DNA from: an uncultured Fusobacterium sp.
GTDB taxonomy: Bacteria > Fusobacteriota > Fusobacteriia > Fusobacteriales > Fusobacteriaceae
Assembly (NCBI RefSeq): GCF_905200055.1
Contig: NZ_CAJKIS010000006.1
Coordinates: forward strand, 1-64,000
Direction: 5' to 3'
DNA: 64,000 bases
Position numbers and translations under genes: made by a program. The notes below the pieces were generated by a model. The model saw nothing but the letters and a program-made list of their open reading frames with translations, did no database searches and was not told the origin of the DNA. Each line of letters opens with the position of its first letter. The stretch's first letter is position 1. Positions 35,688 to 45,152 of this stretch are shown in pieces.

Positions 35688-38261
35688 ATGCGTGATACTA
35701 GATGGATTTATAAAAACAATTCCAACGAAATATATAACAATTTTAATTTAGATAAAGACATTACTACTTTGCTTTATAATAGAGAGATTATTGATAATAA
35801 AGATATAAAAACTTTCCTATATGGTGGAGTTGAAGATATTACCTCTCCGTTCTTGCTAAAAGATATAGATAAAGCAGTTGAAAGATTAGAAATAGCTAAA
35901 GAAAAAGGAGAGCCTGTTTGGATATATGGAGATTATGATGTAGATGGAATTACTTCTGTTTCACTTTGTTATCTTGCCCTTAAAGAGCTTGGTTACAATG
36001 TAAAATATTATATTCCTCTTAGAGATGAGGGATATGGGCTAAATATTGAAGCTCTCAATCATATAAAAAGTGAGGGTGGAACTCTTGTTATCACTGTTGA
36101 TTGTGGAATCTCATCTCATAAAGAGATAGCTCATGCCAATGATATTGGAATAGATATTATTGTTACAGATCACCATGAAATAAACAATGGAAATCCACCT
36201 GCCTTTGCAGTAATCAATCCTAAGAGAGAGGATAATGAATATAAGTTCAAATATTTAGCTGGAGTAGGAACAGCTTTTTTCCTTATCTCTGCTCTTTTTG
36301 AAAGAAACAATTTAAAAGATGAATTATATAAATATCTTGATATTGTAGCTATTGGAACTGTTGCTGATATTGTTCCTCTATTAAAAGAAAATAGAATCTT
36401 TGTAAAAGAAGGACTTGAATATCTTAGAAGAAGTAAATGGCTTGGAATCAATATGCTTATTAAAAAGATCTTTGAAGACTATGAAACTAGAAAATTTAAT
36501 ACCTATGATATAGGGTTTATCATTGCTCCTATATTCAATGCTGCTGGAAGGCTTGAAGATGCTAAAAGAGCTGTTGAGCTTTTTATCGAAAAAGATCATA
36601 GAGTATGTTCAAGTATAATTAGTGAACTTCTTAGTAAAAATAATGAGAGAAAAGAGATTCAAGAGGATATTTTCCAAAAAGCTGTGGAAAAAATTGAAAA
36701 TGAAAAACTTTATGAAAATGCTGTCCTTGTAGTTGGTGAGGAAGGTTTTCATCATGGGGTAATTGGAATTGTAGCTTCTAAAATCCTAGATAGATATTAT
36801 AAACCTACAATTATTATGGAGATAAAAAAAGATGAGGGAATTGCTACTGCTTCTTGTAGAAGTATTGAAGGATTTAATATTATAGAAGCACTTAATAATT
36901 TTTCAGATCTTCTTTTAAAATATGGGGGACATAGTGGAGCTGCTGGTTTCTCTATTAAGATTGAAAATATTCCTGAATTTTCAAAAAGATTAAATGAATA
37001 TGCTGAGAAAACTATTTCAGACATAGCTTTTGTAAAGCCAATTAAGATTGATAAACCTTTAGCTTTCTATAAGATCTCATATGATTTTCTTGATAAAATA
37101 TCTCTACTTGAACCTTTCGGCTTTGGAAACTCATCTCCTATCTTCTCTTTAAATAATTGTCAATTTGATAATTTAAGATTGATAGGGAAAGATAGAAAAC
37201 ATATTATGTTAAATATTATAAAAGATGGTTATGAGTTTAAAAATTGTGTTTGGTTTAATAGTGATGATATTTTTGAAGAGTTAGTTTCTCTTACAAATAT
37301 AGATATAGCCTTTAAATTGAAACTTGAAACCTTTAAAGATAAATATCAATATAAGATTTTTATTGAGGATATAAAAGAAAGCATTAACATTGAAAATAGC
37401 AGTATACATAATTTTGATCTATATGATACTACTTTTCCAATAGAAACTGTAATATATACAAGAAGAAAATTAGAGTCTAATGAGTTAAAATTAACTTTTT
37501 CAGATGCTGGAATCACTATTGCTAATAATAAAATGTATCTAGGTACATTGGACAATTCCACTGAATATCTTCTTACATCTTTGAAAAATATGTATAACCT
37601 TGATTTTAATGTTAAGTTAAAAGATGTTATTATGAAAGATGAAAACTACAATGTACATATTTTAATTGATAAAGATTACTCTTTTAGATCTTATGCTATT
37701 AAGCAAGGAGAACTTTTTAAAGAGATTAAAAACTTTTTAATTCAAGAGTTTCAATATAATTCTATTCAGAAAAAAATATTATCTTCTATATTTAAGGAGA
37801 AAAAAAATATTGTTGCATATATGAAAAGAAGAAGAGGGATACAAACTATAATTCAAACAGTAGGATTATATTTTAAAAATATTAATGAAAGAGCTTTGTT
37901 AATAACAGATGAAAATATAAATCAAAAAACTCTATCTTGTATAGATCTAAGCAATAAATATTCAGATAATTTTGATTTTTATATTCTTTTAAATCCAACT
38001 ATAGATATGATAAAAAAAGTTACAAATAAAAGATTTTTAATAATTTCAGAGGAAAATAATCTCAATATAGAAAATTTCGAGATTATTAAAGATTCTTTCT
38101 CTATTCCTGAGAATATAATCTTCTCCTCTGAAAATGAGATTCTAAATAAACAACATATTTTCTGTAAAAAACTTACGTATGAAGAGAGAAAAAATATTAT
38201 AAAAAACCTTACAAGATATAAAACTATCTATTCTACTGAAGATATTTTATGTTATCTTTAA
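35688..38261 (+). CDS. recJ: Single-strand-specific exonuclease RecJ
   Basis: RecJ degrades single-stranded DNA 5' to 3' in recombination and mismatch repair. The DHH-family motifs are complete: IYGDYDVDGITS (near 82-93), VDCGISSHKE (near 150), TDHHE (near 172) and, in the DHHA1 part, GGHSGAAGFS (near 413-422). The OB-fold domain follows near 470-560. At 857 residues it is longer than the E. coli enzyme (577), with a C-terminal extension of about 270 residues of unknown role, as also seen in Gram-positive and other forms. GGAG precedes the ATG. Confidence 0.95.
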   Translation: MRDTRWIYKNNSNEIYNNFNLDKDITTLLYNREIIDNKDIKTFLYGGVEDITSPFLLKDIDKAVERLEIAKEKGEPVWIYGDYDVDGITSVSLCYLALKELGYNVKYYIPLRDEGYGLNIEALNHIKSEGGTLVITVDCGISSHKEIAHANDIGIDIIVTDHHEINNGNPPAFAVINPKREDNEYKFKYLAGVGTAFFLISALFERNNLKDELYKYLDIVAIGTVADIVPLLKENRIFVKEGLEYLRRSKWLGINMLIKKIFEDYETRKFNTYDIGFIIAPIFNAAGRLEDAKRAVELFIEKDHRVCSSIISELLSKNNERKEIQEDIFQKAVEKIENEKLYENAVLVVGEEGFHHGVIGIVASKILDRYYKPTIIMEIKKDEGIATASCRSIEGFNIIEALNNFSDLLLKYGGHSGAAGFSIKIENIPEFSKRLNEYAEKTISDIAFVKPIKIDKPLAFYKISYDFLDKISLLEPFGFGNSSPIFSLNNCQFDNLRLIGKDRKHIMLNIIKDGYEFKNCVWFNSDDIFEELVSLTNIDIAFKLKLETFKDKYQYKIFIEDIKESINIENSSIHNFDLYDTTFPIETVIYTRRKLESNELKLTFSDAGITIANNKMYLGTLDNSTEYLLTSLKNMYNLDFNVKLKDVIMKDENYNVHILIDKDYSFRSYAIKQGELFKEIKNFLIQEFQYNSIQKKILSSIFKEKKNIVAYMKRRRGIQTIIQTVGLYFKNINERALLITDENINQKTLSCIDLSNKYSDNFDFYILLNPTIDMIKKVTNKRFLIISEENNLNIENFEIIKDSFSIPENIIFSSENEILNKQHIFCKKLTYEERKNIIKNLTRYKTIYSTEDILCYL

Positions 38262-38267
38262 AATCTA

Positions 38268-38303
38268 AAAGAGCTACTGCAACTATGCAATAGCTCTTTC
38301 TTT
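38268..38303. terminator. Bidirectional terminator between recJ and the symporter
   Basis: AAAGAGCTA-C-TGCA pairs with TGCA-A-TAGCTCTTT (38268-38299). T-rich tracts flank it on both sides, so it serves the convergent genes. Confidence 0.82.
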
Positions 38304-38317
38304 TATTCTTTATTAAA

Positions 38318-39508
38318 TTATTCTTTAATCCATTTCTTGTAGATTGCATCAACGATAAGTCCAATAGCATTATCTCCAGATACATTACAAGCAGTACCAA
38401 ATGAGTCTTGTGTAATGTAAAGAGCAATCATTATAGCTTGAAGTTCTTCAGTTCCAAGTCCAACCATATATAAGAATGGTAGAGCAGTCATAATTGATCC
38501 TCCAGGTGCTCCAGGAGATGCAACCATAGCTATTCCAAGAGTAGCTATAAATGGAACTACTGTATTGATTGAAATAGGAAGTCCATTCATCATACAAACT
38601 GCAGTAGCACAAGCTGTAATTGTTATCATTGAACCTGCCATATGAATATTTGCACAAAGTGGTACAACAAAGTTACGAATCTCTTCTGATATTCCATCAG
38701 CCTTAGCACATTCAAGGTTTACAGGAATAGTTGCTGCTGAAGATTGAGTTCCTACTGCTGTTGTATATCCAGGAATTTGATTTTTTAGAAGCATAAGTGG
38801 GTTTTTCTTAGAGATTCCACCAGCTACAAAGAAAGCAAATACTAAATATAGTAGGTGCATAATAATTACAATGATAAATACTTTCCAAAGAATTCCTAAT
38901 ATTGCAAAAGTTTTACCTGAACGAGTCATATCTATAAAAGTTCCACAGATATATAATGGTAAGAAAGGAACTATAATAGTATGTAAAACTTTATTTATAA
39001 TAGCTGAGAAATCTTTCATAAAATCATATAGAGTATTTCCAATCTCTTTTCCTCTCATTGTAGACATACATAATCCAAGGATAAATGCAAGAAGCACTGC
39101 TGCTAATGTATCTAATATTGGAGTAACTGAAAGGCTAAGGTATGGAGCTACTGAAATTCCAGCTGTTTTTGCAATTCTTTCTAATGCTTTTGGATCCATA
39201 AAACTCATAAATAAACTATTTGCTACAAAGAATGATACAGAACCTGCAATTAAAGTTGATGCATAAGAGATTACAGCAGTAATACCAAGAAGTTTTCCTG
39301 CTCCTTGAGTCAAGTCAGCAATTCCCATTGTAACAAATGCTAAAATCATCATAGGGATAACAAATTTTAAGAACATACTAAATAAGCTAGATGCTGTTAC
39401 TATTAAACGCCCAACCCATTCAGGAAGATACATTCCAATAAGAATACCTAAAATGATACCAATAATTAGTTTTGGTACAAGACCGATTTTGATTTTTTGT
39501 TTTTCCAT
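38318..39508 (-). CDS. Second DAACS-family Na+-coupled symporter
   Basis: A 396-residue member of the dicarboxylate/amino acid:cation symporter family, shorter than the first (443). It has the Ser-rich loop AVGTQSSAATIPV (near 250-262), the IHMAGSM segment near 290 in place of the usual NMNGT, and the conserved MVASPGAPGGSI (near 330-341). The different NMxGT site suggests a substrate other than glutamate, possibly serine/threonine as in SstT. About eight membrane helices. It is monocistronic, convergent with recJ. Confidence 0.88.
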   Translation of the reverse strand: MEKQKIKIGLVPKLIIGIILGILIGMYLPEWVGRLIVTASSLFSMFLKFVIPMMILAFVTMGIADLTQGAGKLLGITAVISYASTLIAGSVSFFVANSLFMSFMDPKALERIAKTAGISVAPYLSLSVTPILDTLAAVLLAFILGLCMSTMRGKEIGNTLYDFMKDFSAIINKVLHTIIVPFLPLYICGTFIDMTRSGKTFAILGILWKVFIIVIIMHLLYLVFAFFVAGGISKKNPLMLLKNQIPGYTTAVGTQSSAATIPVNLECAKADGISEEIRNFVVPLCANIHMAGSMITITACATAVCMMNGLPISINTVVPFIATLGIAMVASPGAPGGSIMTALPFLYMVGLGTEELQAIMIALYITQDSFGTACNVSGDNAIGLIVDAIYKKWIKE

Positions 39509-39863
39509 TTTTCCACCTCATATAATATTTGAATTTTAACCCTTTAAAATTCTTAACAACTTAAATAGTTTTTTCATTATTTTATAATTATATTTATAAA
39601 ATAATTTCTACTCCATCAGATCACATTAACAATAATACACTATTTATGAGAAAATTGCAAGTATTTATAATATTTTTTTTTGAAAACGAACAAAATCATC
39701 TGAAATATTTTTATAAAATAATGAAAATATATATATTTAATTTTTATTTATTATCTAAAAAGCCCTCTCTCTTATCTAACTTTGATTTTGCCTGTGTAGT
39801 CTTAATTTTACATTTTTTCTTTATATTTATTTTTTTTATCTATAAATTATATATTTTCTATAC
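39509..39863. other. Intergenic region upstream of the symporter, nothing firm
   Basis: About 350 bp of very AT-rich DNA between the symporter start and the hslU terminator. A weak minus-strand -10 (TAAAAT) lies near the symporter start. A + open stretch from 39646 runs on into hslU but is Phe/Ile/Tyr-rich and lacks a ribosome binding site. No structure was recognised. Confidence 0.5.
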
Positions 39864-39893
39864 GAAAAAAAGAAGTTGCTTTCACAACTTCTT
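39864..39893 (-). terminator. Terminator of hslU
   Basis: AAGAAGTTG (39870-39878) pairs with CAACTTCTT (39885-39893); on the minus strand seven T follow. Confidence 0.88.
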
Positions 39894-39899
39894 TACATT

Positions 39900-41216
39900 C
39901 TACAAAATATACTTATCTAAATTTTCCTCTTCATTCTCTTTCTTAAATATTTTCTTAACAAAGTTTGCATCTACATTTACTTTTTTCTTTTCCTCATAAG
40001 GTGCTTCATACATTACCTCTCTCAGCAACTCTTCAATTACAGATGCCAATCTTCTTGCTCCAATATTTTCTATTTTTTCATTCATTTGAGCAGTCAATTC
40101 AGCAACTCTTTCTATAGCTCCCTTTGTAAAAGTAAGTTCTACATTATCAGTTGCTAGCATAGCTTTATATTGTTCTAAAAGGTTATATTCTACATCTGTT
40201 AAAATTTTAATAAAATCCTCTTTCTCAAGATTTTTAAGTTTTACTCTAACTGGAAATCTTCCTTGAAGTTCTGGCATTAAATCAGATGGTGAGCTTTGAG
40301 TAAATGCACCTGCTGCAATAAATAAAATATGATCTGTTTTAACAGGTCCAAGTTTAGTCATTACTGTACTTCCTTCAACTATTGGAAGTATATCCCTTTG
40401 AACTCCTTGTCTTGAAACCTCTCCCTTTCCTACTCCATCTCTCTCTGCTATTTTATCTATCTCATCAATAAAAATTATCCCATTATTTTCAACATTGTCT
40501 ATTACTTCTTCATTAAGAGTATCTAAATCTAATTTTTTCTCTACCTCTTCATTAATAAAAATTTCAATGGCATTTTTTACATTAGTTGTAAGCTTTCTAT
40601 TTTTTCCTGTTACATTTGACATCACTTGATCTAATATGTTTCCTATTCCCGATGCTTCATCTCCACCAGAAACAACTTCTATTATAGGCATATCCATATC
40701 TTTTTTTGTTTTTTCTATCTCAATCTCTTGATCATCATAGATTCCTTGATTTATATCTGACATTATCTTTTCTTTTTCATCATCATTTAATGAATCATAT
40801 GGCTTTAATATTTTAGCAACTTTTTCTAAAGCAATATCATATACCTCATCTCTCAAATCAATATACTTTTGTTCTTTCATCTTTCTGTAAGTTACAGATA
40901 CAAGATCTTTAATTATACTCTCTACATCTTTTCCTACATATCCAACTTCTGTATATTTAGTTGCTTCGACTTTTAAAAATGGAGCATTGGCAATCTTAGC
41001 TATTCTTCTAGCAATTTCAGTTTTTCCTACTCCTGTAGGTCCCATTAAAATTATATTTTTAGGAGTTATCTCTTTTCTTAATTCCTCATTATCTATACTT
41101 TTTCTTCTATCTCTATTTCTTAAAGAGATTGCTACATATTTTTTAGCTTCATCTTGTGATATTATATATTTATTTAGTTCCTCAACTATCTTTTGAGGAG
41201 TAAGTCCTTTAATCAT
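39900..41216 (-). CDS. hslU: ATP-dependent protease ATPase subunit HslU (ClpY)
   Basis: HslU is the AAA+ unfoldase that feeds the HslV peptidase. The 438-residue protein has Walker A GPTGVGKT (59-66), the pore loop KYTEVGYVG (near 85-93, GYVG), the intermediate I-domain (about 110-240, with its acidic segments), Walker B IIFIDEID (near 248-255) and the sensor 2 region GARR. The C-terminus ends ENLDKYIL, which fits HslV docking. No hslV gene is within the window; the usual hslV-hslU order is broken here. An extended -10 promoter (TATAAT, minus strand, near 41254-41259) precedes it. Confidence 0.95.
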   Translation of the reverse strand: MIKGLTPQKIVEELNKYIISQDEAKKYVAISLRNRDRRKSIDNEELRKEITPKNIILMGPTGVGKTEIARRIAKIANAPFLKVEATKYTEVGYVGKDVESIIKDLVSVTYRKMKEQKYIDLRDEVYDIALEKVAKILKPYDSLNDDEKEKIMSDINQGIYDDQEIEIEKTKKDMDMPIIEVVSGGDEASGIGNILDQVMSNVTGKNRKLTTNVKNAIEIFINEEVEKKLDLDTLNEEVIDNVENNGIIFIDEIDKIAERDGVGKGEVSRQGVQRDILPIVEGSTVMTKLGPVKTDHILFIAAGAFTQSSPSDLMPELQGRFPVRVKLKNLEKEDFIKILTDVEYNLLEQYKAMLATDNVELTFTKGAIERVAELTAQMNEKIENIGARRLASVIEELLREVMYEAPYEEKKKVNVDANFVKKIFKKENEEENLDKYIL

Positions 41217-41253
41217 ATTATCTCCCTCAATTATTTATTTTTTACATATGCTT

Positions 41254-41262
41254 ATTATAACA
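41254..41262 (-). promoter_or_regulatory. Extended -10 element of hslU
   Basis: Minus strand TGTTATAAT with TATAAT at 41259-41254, about 38 nt before the start. The -35 region is poor. Confidence 0.5.
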
Positions 41263-41448
41263 CAAAGTTTTAAAAATTTTCATATTTTAATTAACAAGAT
41301 TTTTAGATAGAATCATTTAAAAATAGAATAATATAGTTATATTATTTTTATTAAATTTTATAAATTTTTCTTCTAATATCTCTTTAAATATTACATTGAT
41401 TAAATGCTTAATTTTTAAAAATTATATAATTATAAATGAAATATATTA

Positions 41449-41477
41449 TTGCATATTTTTTATTTATGATATATAAT
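41449..41477 (+). promoter_or_regulatory. Promoter of the candidate C-rich sRNA
   Basis: TTGCAT (41449-41454), 17 bp, TATAAT (41472-41477) on +. The predicted start is near 41484 and no ORF follows. Confidence 0.7.
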
Positions 41478-41483
41478 TAATTT

Positions 41484-41574
41484 GTAACAATTAGCATTCA
41501 CCCCCCTAATGTGAGTGTTTAATGTAACATAGATTTCCTAAAAAGACTCTCCCCCGCCAAGAGAGTCTTTTTTC
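41484..41574 (+). ncRNA. Candidate small RNA with two C-rich hairpin loops
   Basis: Between hslU and the M20 gene, a + strand promoter is followed about 90 nt later by a strong terminator, with no reading frame between. The RNA should fold into two hairpins: CATTCAC (41495-41501) with GTGAGTG (41511-41517), loop CCCCCTAAT; and the terminator AAAGACTCTC with GAGAGTCTTT, loop CCCCGCCAA. Single-stranded C-rich loops are typical of sRNAs that pair with G-rich ribosome binding sites. In a genome with about 28% GC, two such C runs are unlikely by chance. Confidence 0.65.
41541..41574. terminator. Bidirectional terminator of the sRNA and the M20 gene
   Basis: AAAGACTCTC (41542-41551) pairs with GAGAGTCTTT (41561-41570), loop CCCCGCCAA, T-run on both strands. 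It can end the + sRNA and the - amidohydrolase gene. Confidence 0.9.
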
Positions 41575-41577
41575 TAT

Positions 41578-42786
41578 TTATCTTCTACTATTTAATTGTT
41601 TCAATTCTTCAAATATTATTTTACTTCCAAGAATAATATCCTCGTAATCAATCTCTTCAGCTTTATTATGGCTTACTCCATCTCTACAAGGAATAAATAG
41701 CATTCCAGTAGGTGCTATATCCCAGAACTTCATTGCATCATGTCCAGCACCACTATTCATAATCTTATGTTCTATTCCCAATTTAGTTGCTACTTCACTT
41801 AATTCATTTTTTAAATTTTCATCTAATTTTACTGGAATAGCTTTTGAAATATTATCCAATTCATAATTCAGATCTCTTTTTTTACAAACTTCATCTATAA
41901 ATTTAACTATCTCATCATCTATTCTATCAATGCTATCTTTATCTACTCCTCTAATGTCTAGCCCCATTTTTACTCTACCAGGTACAACATTAAAGGCGTT
42001 TGGATAGTTTCCTAAATACCCTACTGTTCCTACGCTACTATGAATAGATTCTCTCTTTGCTATATTTTCCAATTCAATAATTATCTCTCCAGCTGCACAA
42101 AGAGCATCTTGTCTCATTCCCATTGGTGTTGCCCCTGAATGATCTTGTCTACCATCTATTGTAAGCCAGTATCTTGTAGCTGCTGCTATAGAGTTAATTA
42201 TCCCTATTTTTAATCCTTCATCTTCTAAAATTCTCCCCTGCTCAATATGAAGTTCAAAATAGTTTAAGATTCCATCTATTTTTTTACACTCTGGATTGTA
42301 ACCTCTAAATCTCAATGCTTCATATAGAGATACTCCCTCTGTATTTTTTACTTTTTTCATCTTTTCAATTTGAAGTTTTTTAGTTATAAGCCCACTTCCA
42401 ACTGTTGCTATTCCAAAGGAACTAGATTCTTCACATCTAAAAGCTACAACTTTTAAAGGAATATTTAAGTTATTTTCCTTTATCCATTTTAAAATTAAAA
42501 GCCCAGCTAATACTCCTACTACACCATCATATCTTCCCCCACTTATAACAGAATCAAGATGTGAACCAATTAAATAATATTCACTGTAATCCTCTTCATA
42601 TACATATGTATTACCAACCTCATCGCTAGAATATTTCAATCCCATCTCTCTAGCAAAGTTTCTAATAGCCCCATGCATTACATCTTCATTTTTAGTGTAA
42701 CCTAATCTTGTAACTCCTCCTGTTTCATCTGCTCCTATTGAGTAAAGATAATCAAACCACCTTTTTATTACATCTATATCTAACAT
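41578..42786 (-). CDS. M20-family Zn-dependent amidohydrolase (carbamoylase/allantoate type)
   Basis: A 402-residue cytoplasmic metallohydrolase of the M20C branch (N-carbamoyl-L-amino-acid hydrolase, allantoate amidohydrolase, ureidoglycolase). Metal ligands: H and D in GSHLDSVISGGRYDG (near 73-87), E127-type pair in RCEESSSF (near 115), H in ELHIEQG (near 175-181) and H in the C-terminal GVSHNKAEEIDYED (near 374). The middle lid domain (210-320) is present. The exact substrate is not resolved. The purine permease upstream and this enzyme are separated by a terminator, so a purine/allantoate link is only a hint. Confidence 0.88.
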   Translation of the reverse strand: MLDIDVIKRWFDYLYSIGADETGGVTRLGYTKNEDVMHGAIRNFAREMGLKYSSDEVGNTYVYEEDYSEYYLIGSHLDSVISGGRYDGVVGVLAGLLILKWIKENNLNIPLKVVAFRCEESSSFGIATVGSGLITKKLQIEKMKKVKNTEGVSLYEALRFRGYNPECKKIDGILNYFELHIEQGRILEDEGLKIGIINSIAAATRYWLTIDGRQDHSGATPMGMRQDALCAAGEIIIELENIAKRESIHSSVGTVGYLGNYPNAFNVVPGRVKMGLDIRGVDKDSIDRIDDEIVKFIDEVCKKRDLNYELDNISKAIPVKLDENLKNELSEVATKLGIEHKIMNSGAGHDAMKFWDIAPTGMLFIPCRDGVSHNKAEEIDYEDIILGSKIIFEELKQLNSRR

Positions 42787-42857
42787 ATTTCCACCTCCAT
42801 CTTAGTAGGTGTATATTATATCATAAACTTCTATTAAGCGAGAAAAGATATTTAAAA

Positions 42858-42915
42858 ATATAAAAAGAACTGTATAAACTAACAATTTTTTATTATTAAT
42901 TTACTACAGTTCTTT
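42858..42915 (-). terminator. Terminator of the long mutS-to-permease run
   Basis: AAAGAACTGTA (42864-42874) pairs with TACAGTTCTTT (42905-42915), with a long AT-rich loop; T residues follow on the minus strand. Confidence 0.78.
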
Positions 42916-42942
42916 ATTTTTATCTATTATCTAATTTTTATA

Positions 42943-44247
42943 CTACACTACAAGGTTTACAAAACAAAGAGCTCCAATAAATAGTAGTGTAAAGTTAATT
43001 TTCTTGAAATCTCCAGTTACAAGGTGAAGTAAGATATAAGCAAGGAATCCTAAACTTAATCCTATACTGATACTATAAGTAAGTGGCATAGCTACTATTA
43101 TAATAAATGCTGGGAATAATGATTTCATATCTGTAAAATCTAAGTCTTTTACATTTTTAAACATATATCCTCCAACTATAATAAGAGCTGGTGCTGTTGC
43201 ATATGCTGGAACTACTCCAACTATTGGAGAGAAGAATAATGCCCCTATAAACATAAGTGCAGTTATTACAGATGCAAATCCTGTTCTTGCTCCAATTGCT
43301 ACTCCTGCTGCTGATTCAACAAAAGTTGTAACAGTACTTGTTCCCATCATAGCTCCTGCTATTGTTGCACTAACGTCTGTATAAAGCATTTTTCCAAGCC
43401 CTTGAATGTGTCCTTTTTCATCAACCATTCCCATTTGTTTTGAACAAGAAATTAAAGTTCCTAAAGTATCAAATAGGTCAACAAACATAAATGAGAATAT
43501 TGGTCCAATTAATGATAGTTTAAATGCTCCTATAATATCTAATTTCATAGCTATAGGTGCTGCACTTGGTGGCATAGAGATAAATTGTGATGGAACATCT
43601 ACATTACCAGTAATAAATGCTAATATTGTAGAAACAAGAATTCCTATTAACATTCCACCTTTTACACGTTCAATCTCAAGTACCATAGAAACTATTAAAC
43701 CAACAATTCCTATTAATACAGTTGTTGTTATTGGTCCTAATGCTACTAATGTTGCATCATTAGCTACAACAACTCCCATATTTTTAAGACCAATTAAAGT
43801 AATAAACATTCCAATTCCTCCACCAACAGCTATTTTTAATGGTAAAGGTATAGCATTAGCTATCTTCTCTCTGATTCCTCCTATTGAAAGAATAAGGAAA
43901 AAGAATCCAGAAATAAATACAATCCCTAATGCAGTTTGCCAAGGTACACCCTTTCCTAATACAAGTGTATAAGTAAAGAATGCATTTAATCCCATTCCAG
44001 GTGCTAATGCAAAAGGTGCATTTGCCCAAACTCCAGACAATAATGTTGCTAAAGCTGATGCTAAACAAGTTACTGTAATAAGTGCCCCTCTATCCATTCC
44101 TGCATCTCCAAGAATAGCAGGGTTTACAAAGATAATATACGACATTGCTAAGAATGTTGTAATTCCTCCTATTACTTCTTGTTTAACAGTACTTCCTCTT
44201 TCAGATATTTTGAAATAATTTTCTAAAATACCAGTGTTTTGTGACAT
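42943..44247 (-). CDS. Hypoxanthine/guanine/adenine permease, NCS2 (AzgA/PbuG) family
   Basis: An inner-membrane purine:H+ symporter. The 434-residue protein has about 13-14 membrane segments and the AzgA-branch landmarks: KQEVIGGITTFLAMSYIIFVNP near 22-43, ALAPGMGLNAFF near 77-88 and the late TSTVTTFVESAAGVAIGARTG near 298-318. It comes 24 bp after the pseudouridine synthase gene. No purine riboswitch lies between. It is the last gene of the long minus-strand run, with a terminator after it. Confidence 0.9.
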   Translation of the reverse strand: MSQNTGILENYFKISERGSTVKQEVIGGITTFLAMSYIIFVNPAILGDAGMDRGALITVTCLASALATLLSGVWANAPFALAPGMGLNAFFTYTLVLGKGVPWQTALGIVFISGFFFLILSIGGIREKIANAIPLPLKIAVGGGIGMFITLIGLKNMGVVVANDATLVALGPITTTVLIGIVGLIVSMVLEIERVKGGMLIGILVSTILAFITGNVDVPSQFISMPPSAAPIAMKLDIIGAFKLSLIGPIFSFMFVDLFDTLGTLISCSKQMGMVDEKGHIQGLGKMLYTDVSATIAGAMMGTSTVTTFVESAAGVAIGARTGFASVITALMFIGALFFSPIVGVVPAYATAPALIIVGGYMFKNVKDLDFTDMKSLFPAFIIIVAMPLTYSISIGLSLGFLAYILLHLVTGDFKKINFTLLFIGALCFVNLVV

Positions 44248-44271
44248 TTCTCTCCTCCTATATTTTAAAAT

Positions 44272-45144
44272 TTAATTGTTGCCTAACCTATCTAAAAATT
44301 CCTTTGGAATTGGCAAATTTATCTCAATTCCATATCTTTCTATTTTAACATAATGTGAGAATAAATACATCATTTTTTCTTTACCTTTTCCATATTTATT
44401 ATCACCTATTATATAATTTCCTCTATTAGCTAGTTGCACCCTAAGTTGATGAGTTCTTCCACTTCCAAGAGTTCCTTCTAATAAAGTACAGTTTTTCCCA
44501 TGCTCCACTACCTTAAAACTACTTGTACTCTCCTTTGCTCCCTCTTGAAACTCTTCAACTTCAATAACTCTATCTTCAACTTTTTTCAGCCAACTTTTAA
44601 TTTTAAACTCTTTCTCTCTAACTCTTCCATTTACAAGAATATAGTATTTTTTTTCAATATCTCTATTTCTTATATCCTCAGCTAATTCTCTAGCTACAAC
44701 TAAAGATTTTGCTCCTATTATAAGTCCAGAAGTTGCCTTATCTATTCTATTTACAAAGTTAAAGTTTTCATTTTTTAAATATGATTTTATCATCTCAGAG
44801 ATACCATATTCATAGCCACTTCCCTTGTGCATTACCATATTATTTTTTTTATTAAAAATTAAAACTTTTTCATCTTCATAAACTATAGATTTTTTTATTT
44901 TTTCTATCTCTCTATTTTCAATAGAAACTGGTTTCTCCTCTTTAGTCTCTCCACCATTGAAAAATACTTTAACTATATCTCCTAATTGAAGTCTATAATT
45001 CTCTTTACTTTTTTTTCCATTTACCTTTACTTTACCAGTTCTAATTCCTTTAAAAATCTCTGTTAGAGATATATCTTCATATTTTTTTCTCAAAAATCTA
45101 TCTAATCTTACATTTTCATATTCTTTATCTATTATATATTCCAC
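44272..45144 (-). CDS. RluA-family pseudouridine synthase with S4 domain
   Basis: A 290-residue RNA pseudouridine synthase of the RluC/RluD group. Residues 1-60 form the S4 RNA-binding domain (VRLDRFLRKKYEDISLTEI), the catalytic Asp is in NRIDKATSGLIIG (near 138-150; the usual H-R-L-D is N-R-I-D here), and GRTHQLRVQLA (near 229-239) is the second signature. It acts on 23S rRNA, probably at positions of the RluC or RluD type, which cannot be told apart from sequence alone. It starts 9 bp after rodA. Confidence 0.9.
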   Translation of the reverse strand: MEYIIDKEYENVRLDRFLRKKYEDISLTEIFKGIRTGKVKVNGKKSKENYRLQLGDIVKVFFNGGETKEEKPVSIENREIEKIKKSIVYEDEKVLIFNKKNNMVMHKGSGYEYGISEMIKSYLKNENFNFVNRIDKATSGLIIGAKSLVVARELAEDIRNRDIEKKYYILVNGRVREKEFKIKSWLKKVEDRVIEVEEFQEGAKESTSSFKVVEHGKNCTLLEGTLGSGRTHQLRVQLANRGNYIIGDNKYGKGKEKMMYLFSHYVKIERYGIEINLPIPKEFLDRLGNN

Positions 45145-45152
45145 AACTCCAC

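Noticed and set aside
39646..39999. 117-codon + strand open frame running into hslU
   Set aside because: Phe/Ile/Tyr/Lys-rich composition typical of AT-rich DNA, no ribosome binding site, and the end lies antisense to the C-terminus of hslU.
43406..43972. 188-codon + strand frame
   Set aside because: Antisense to the purine permease; Pro/Ile/Asn-rich as expected of the complement of a membrane protein gene.
44248..44271. Purine riboswitch before the permease
   Set aside because: The gap to the previous gene is only 24 bp and shows no aptamer-like fold.
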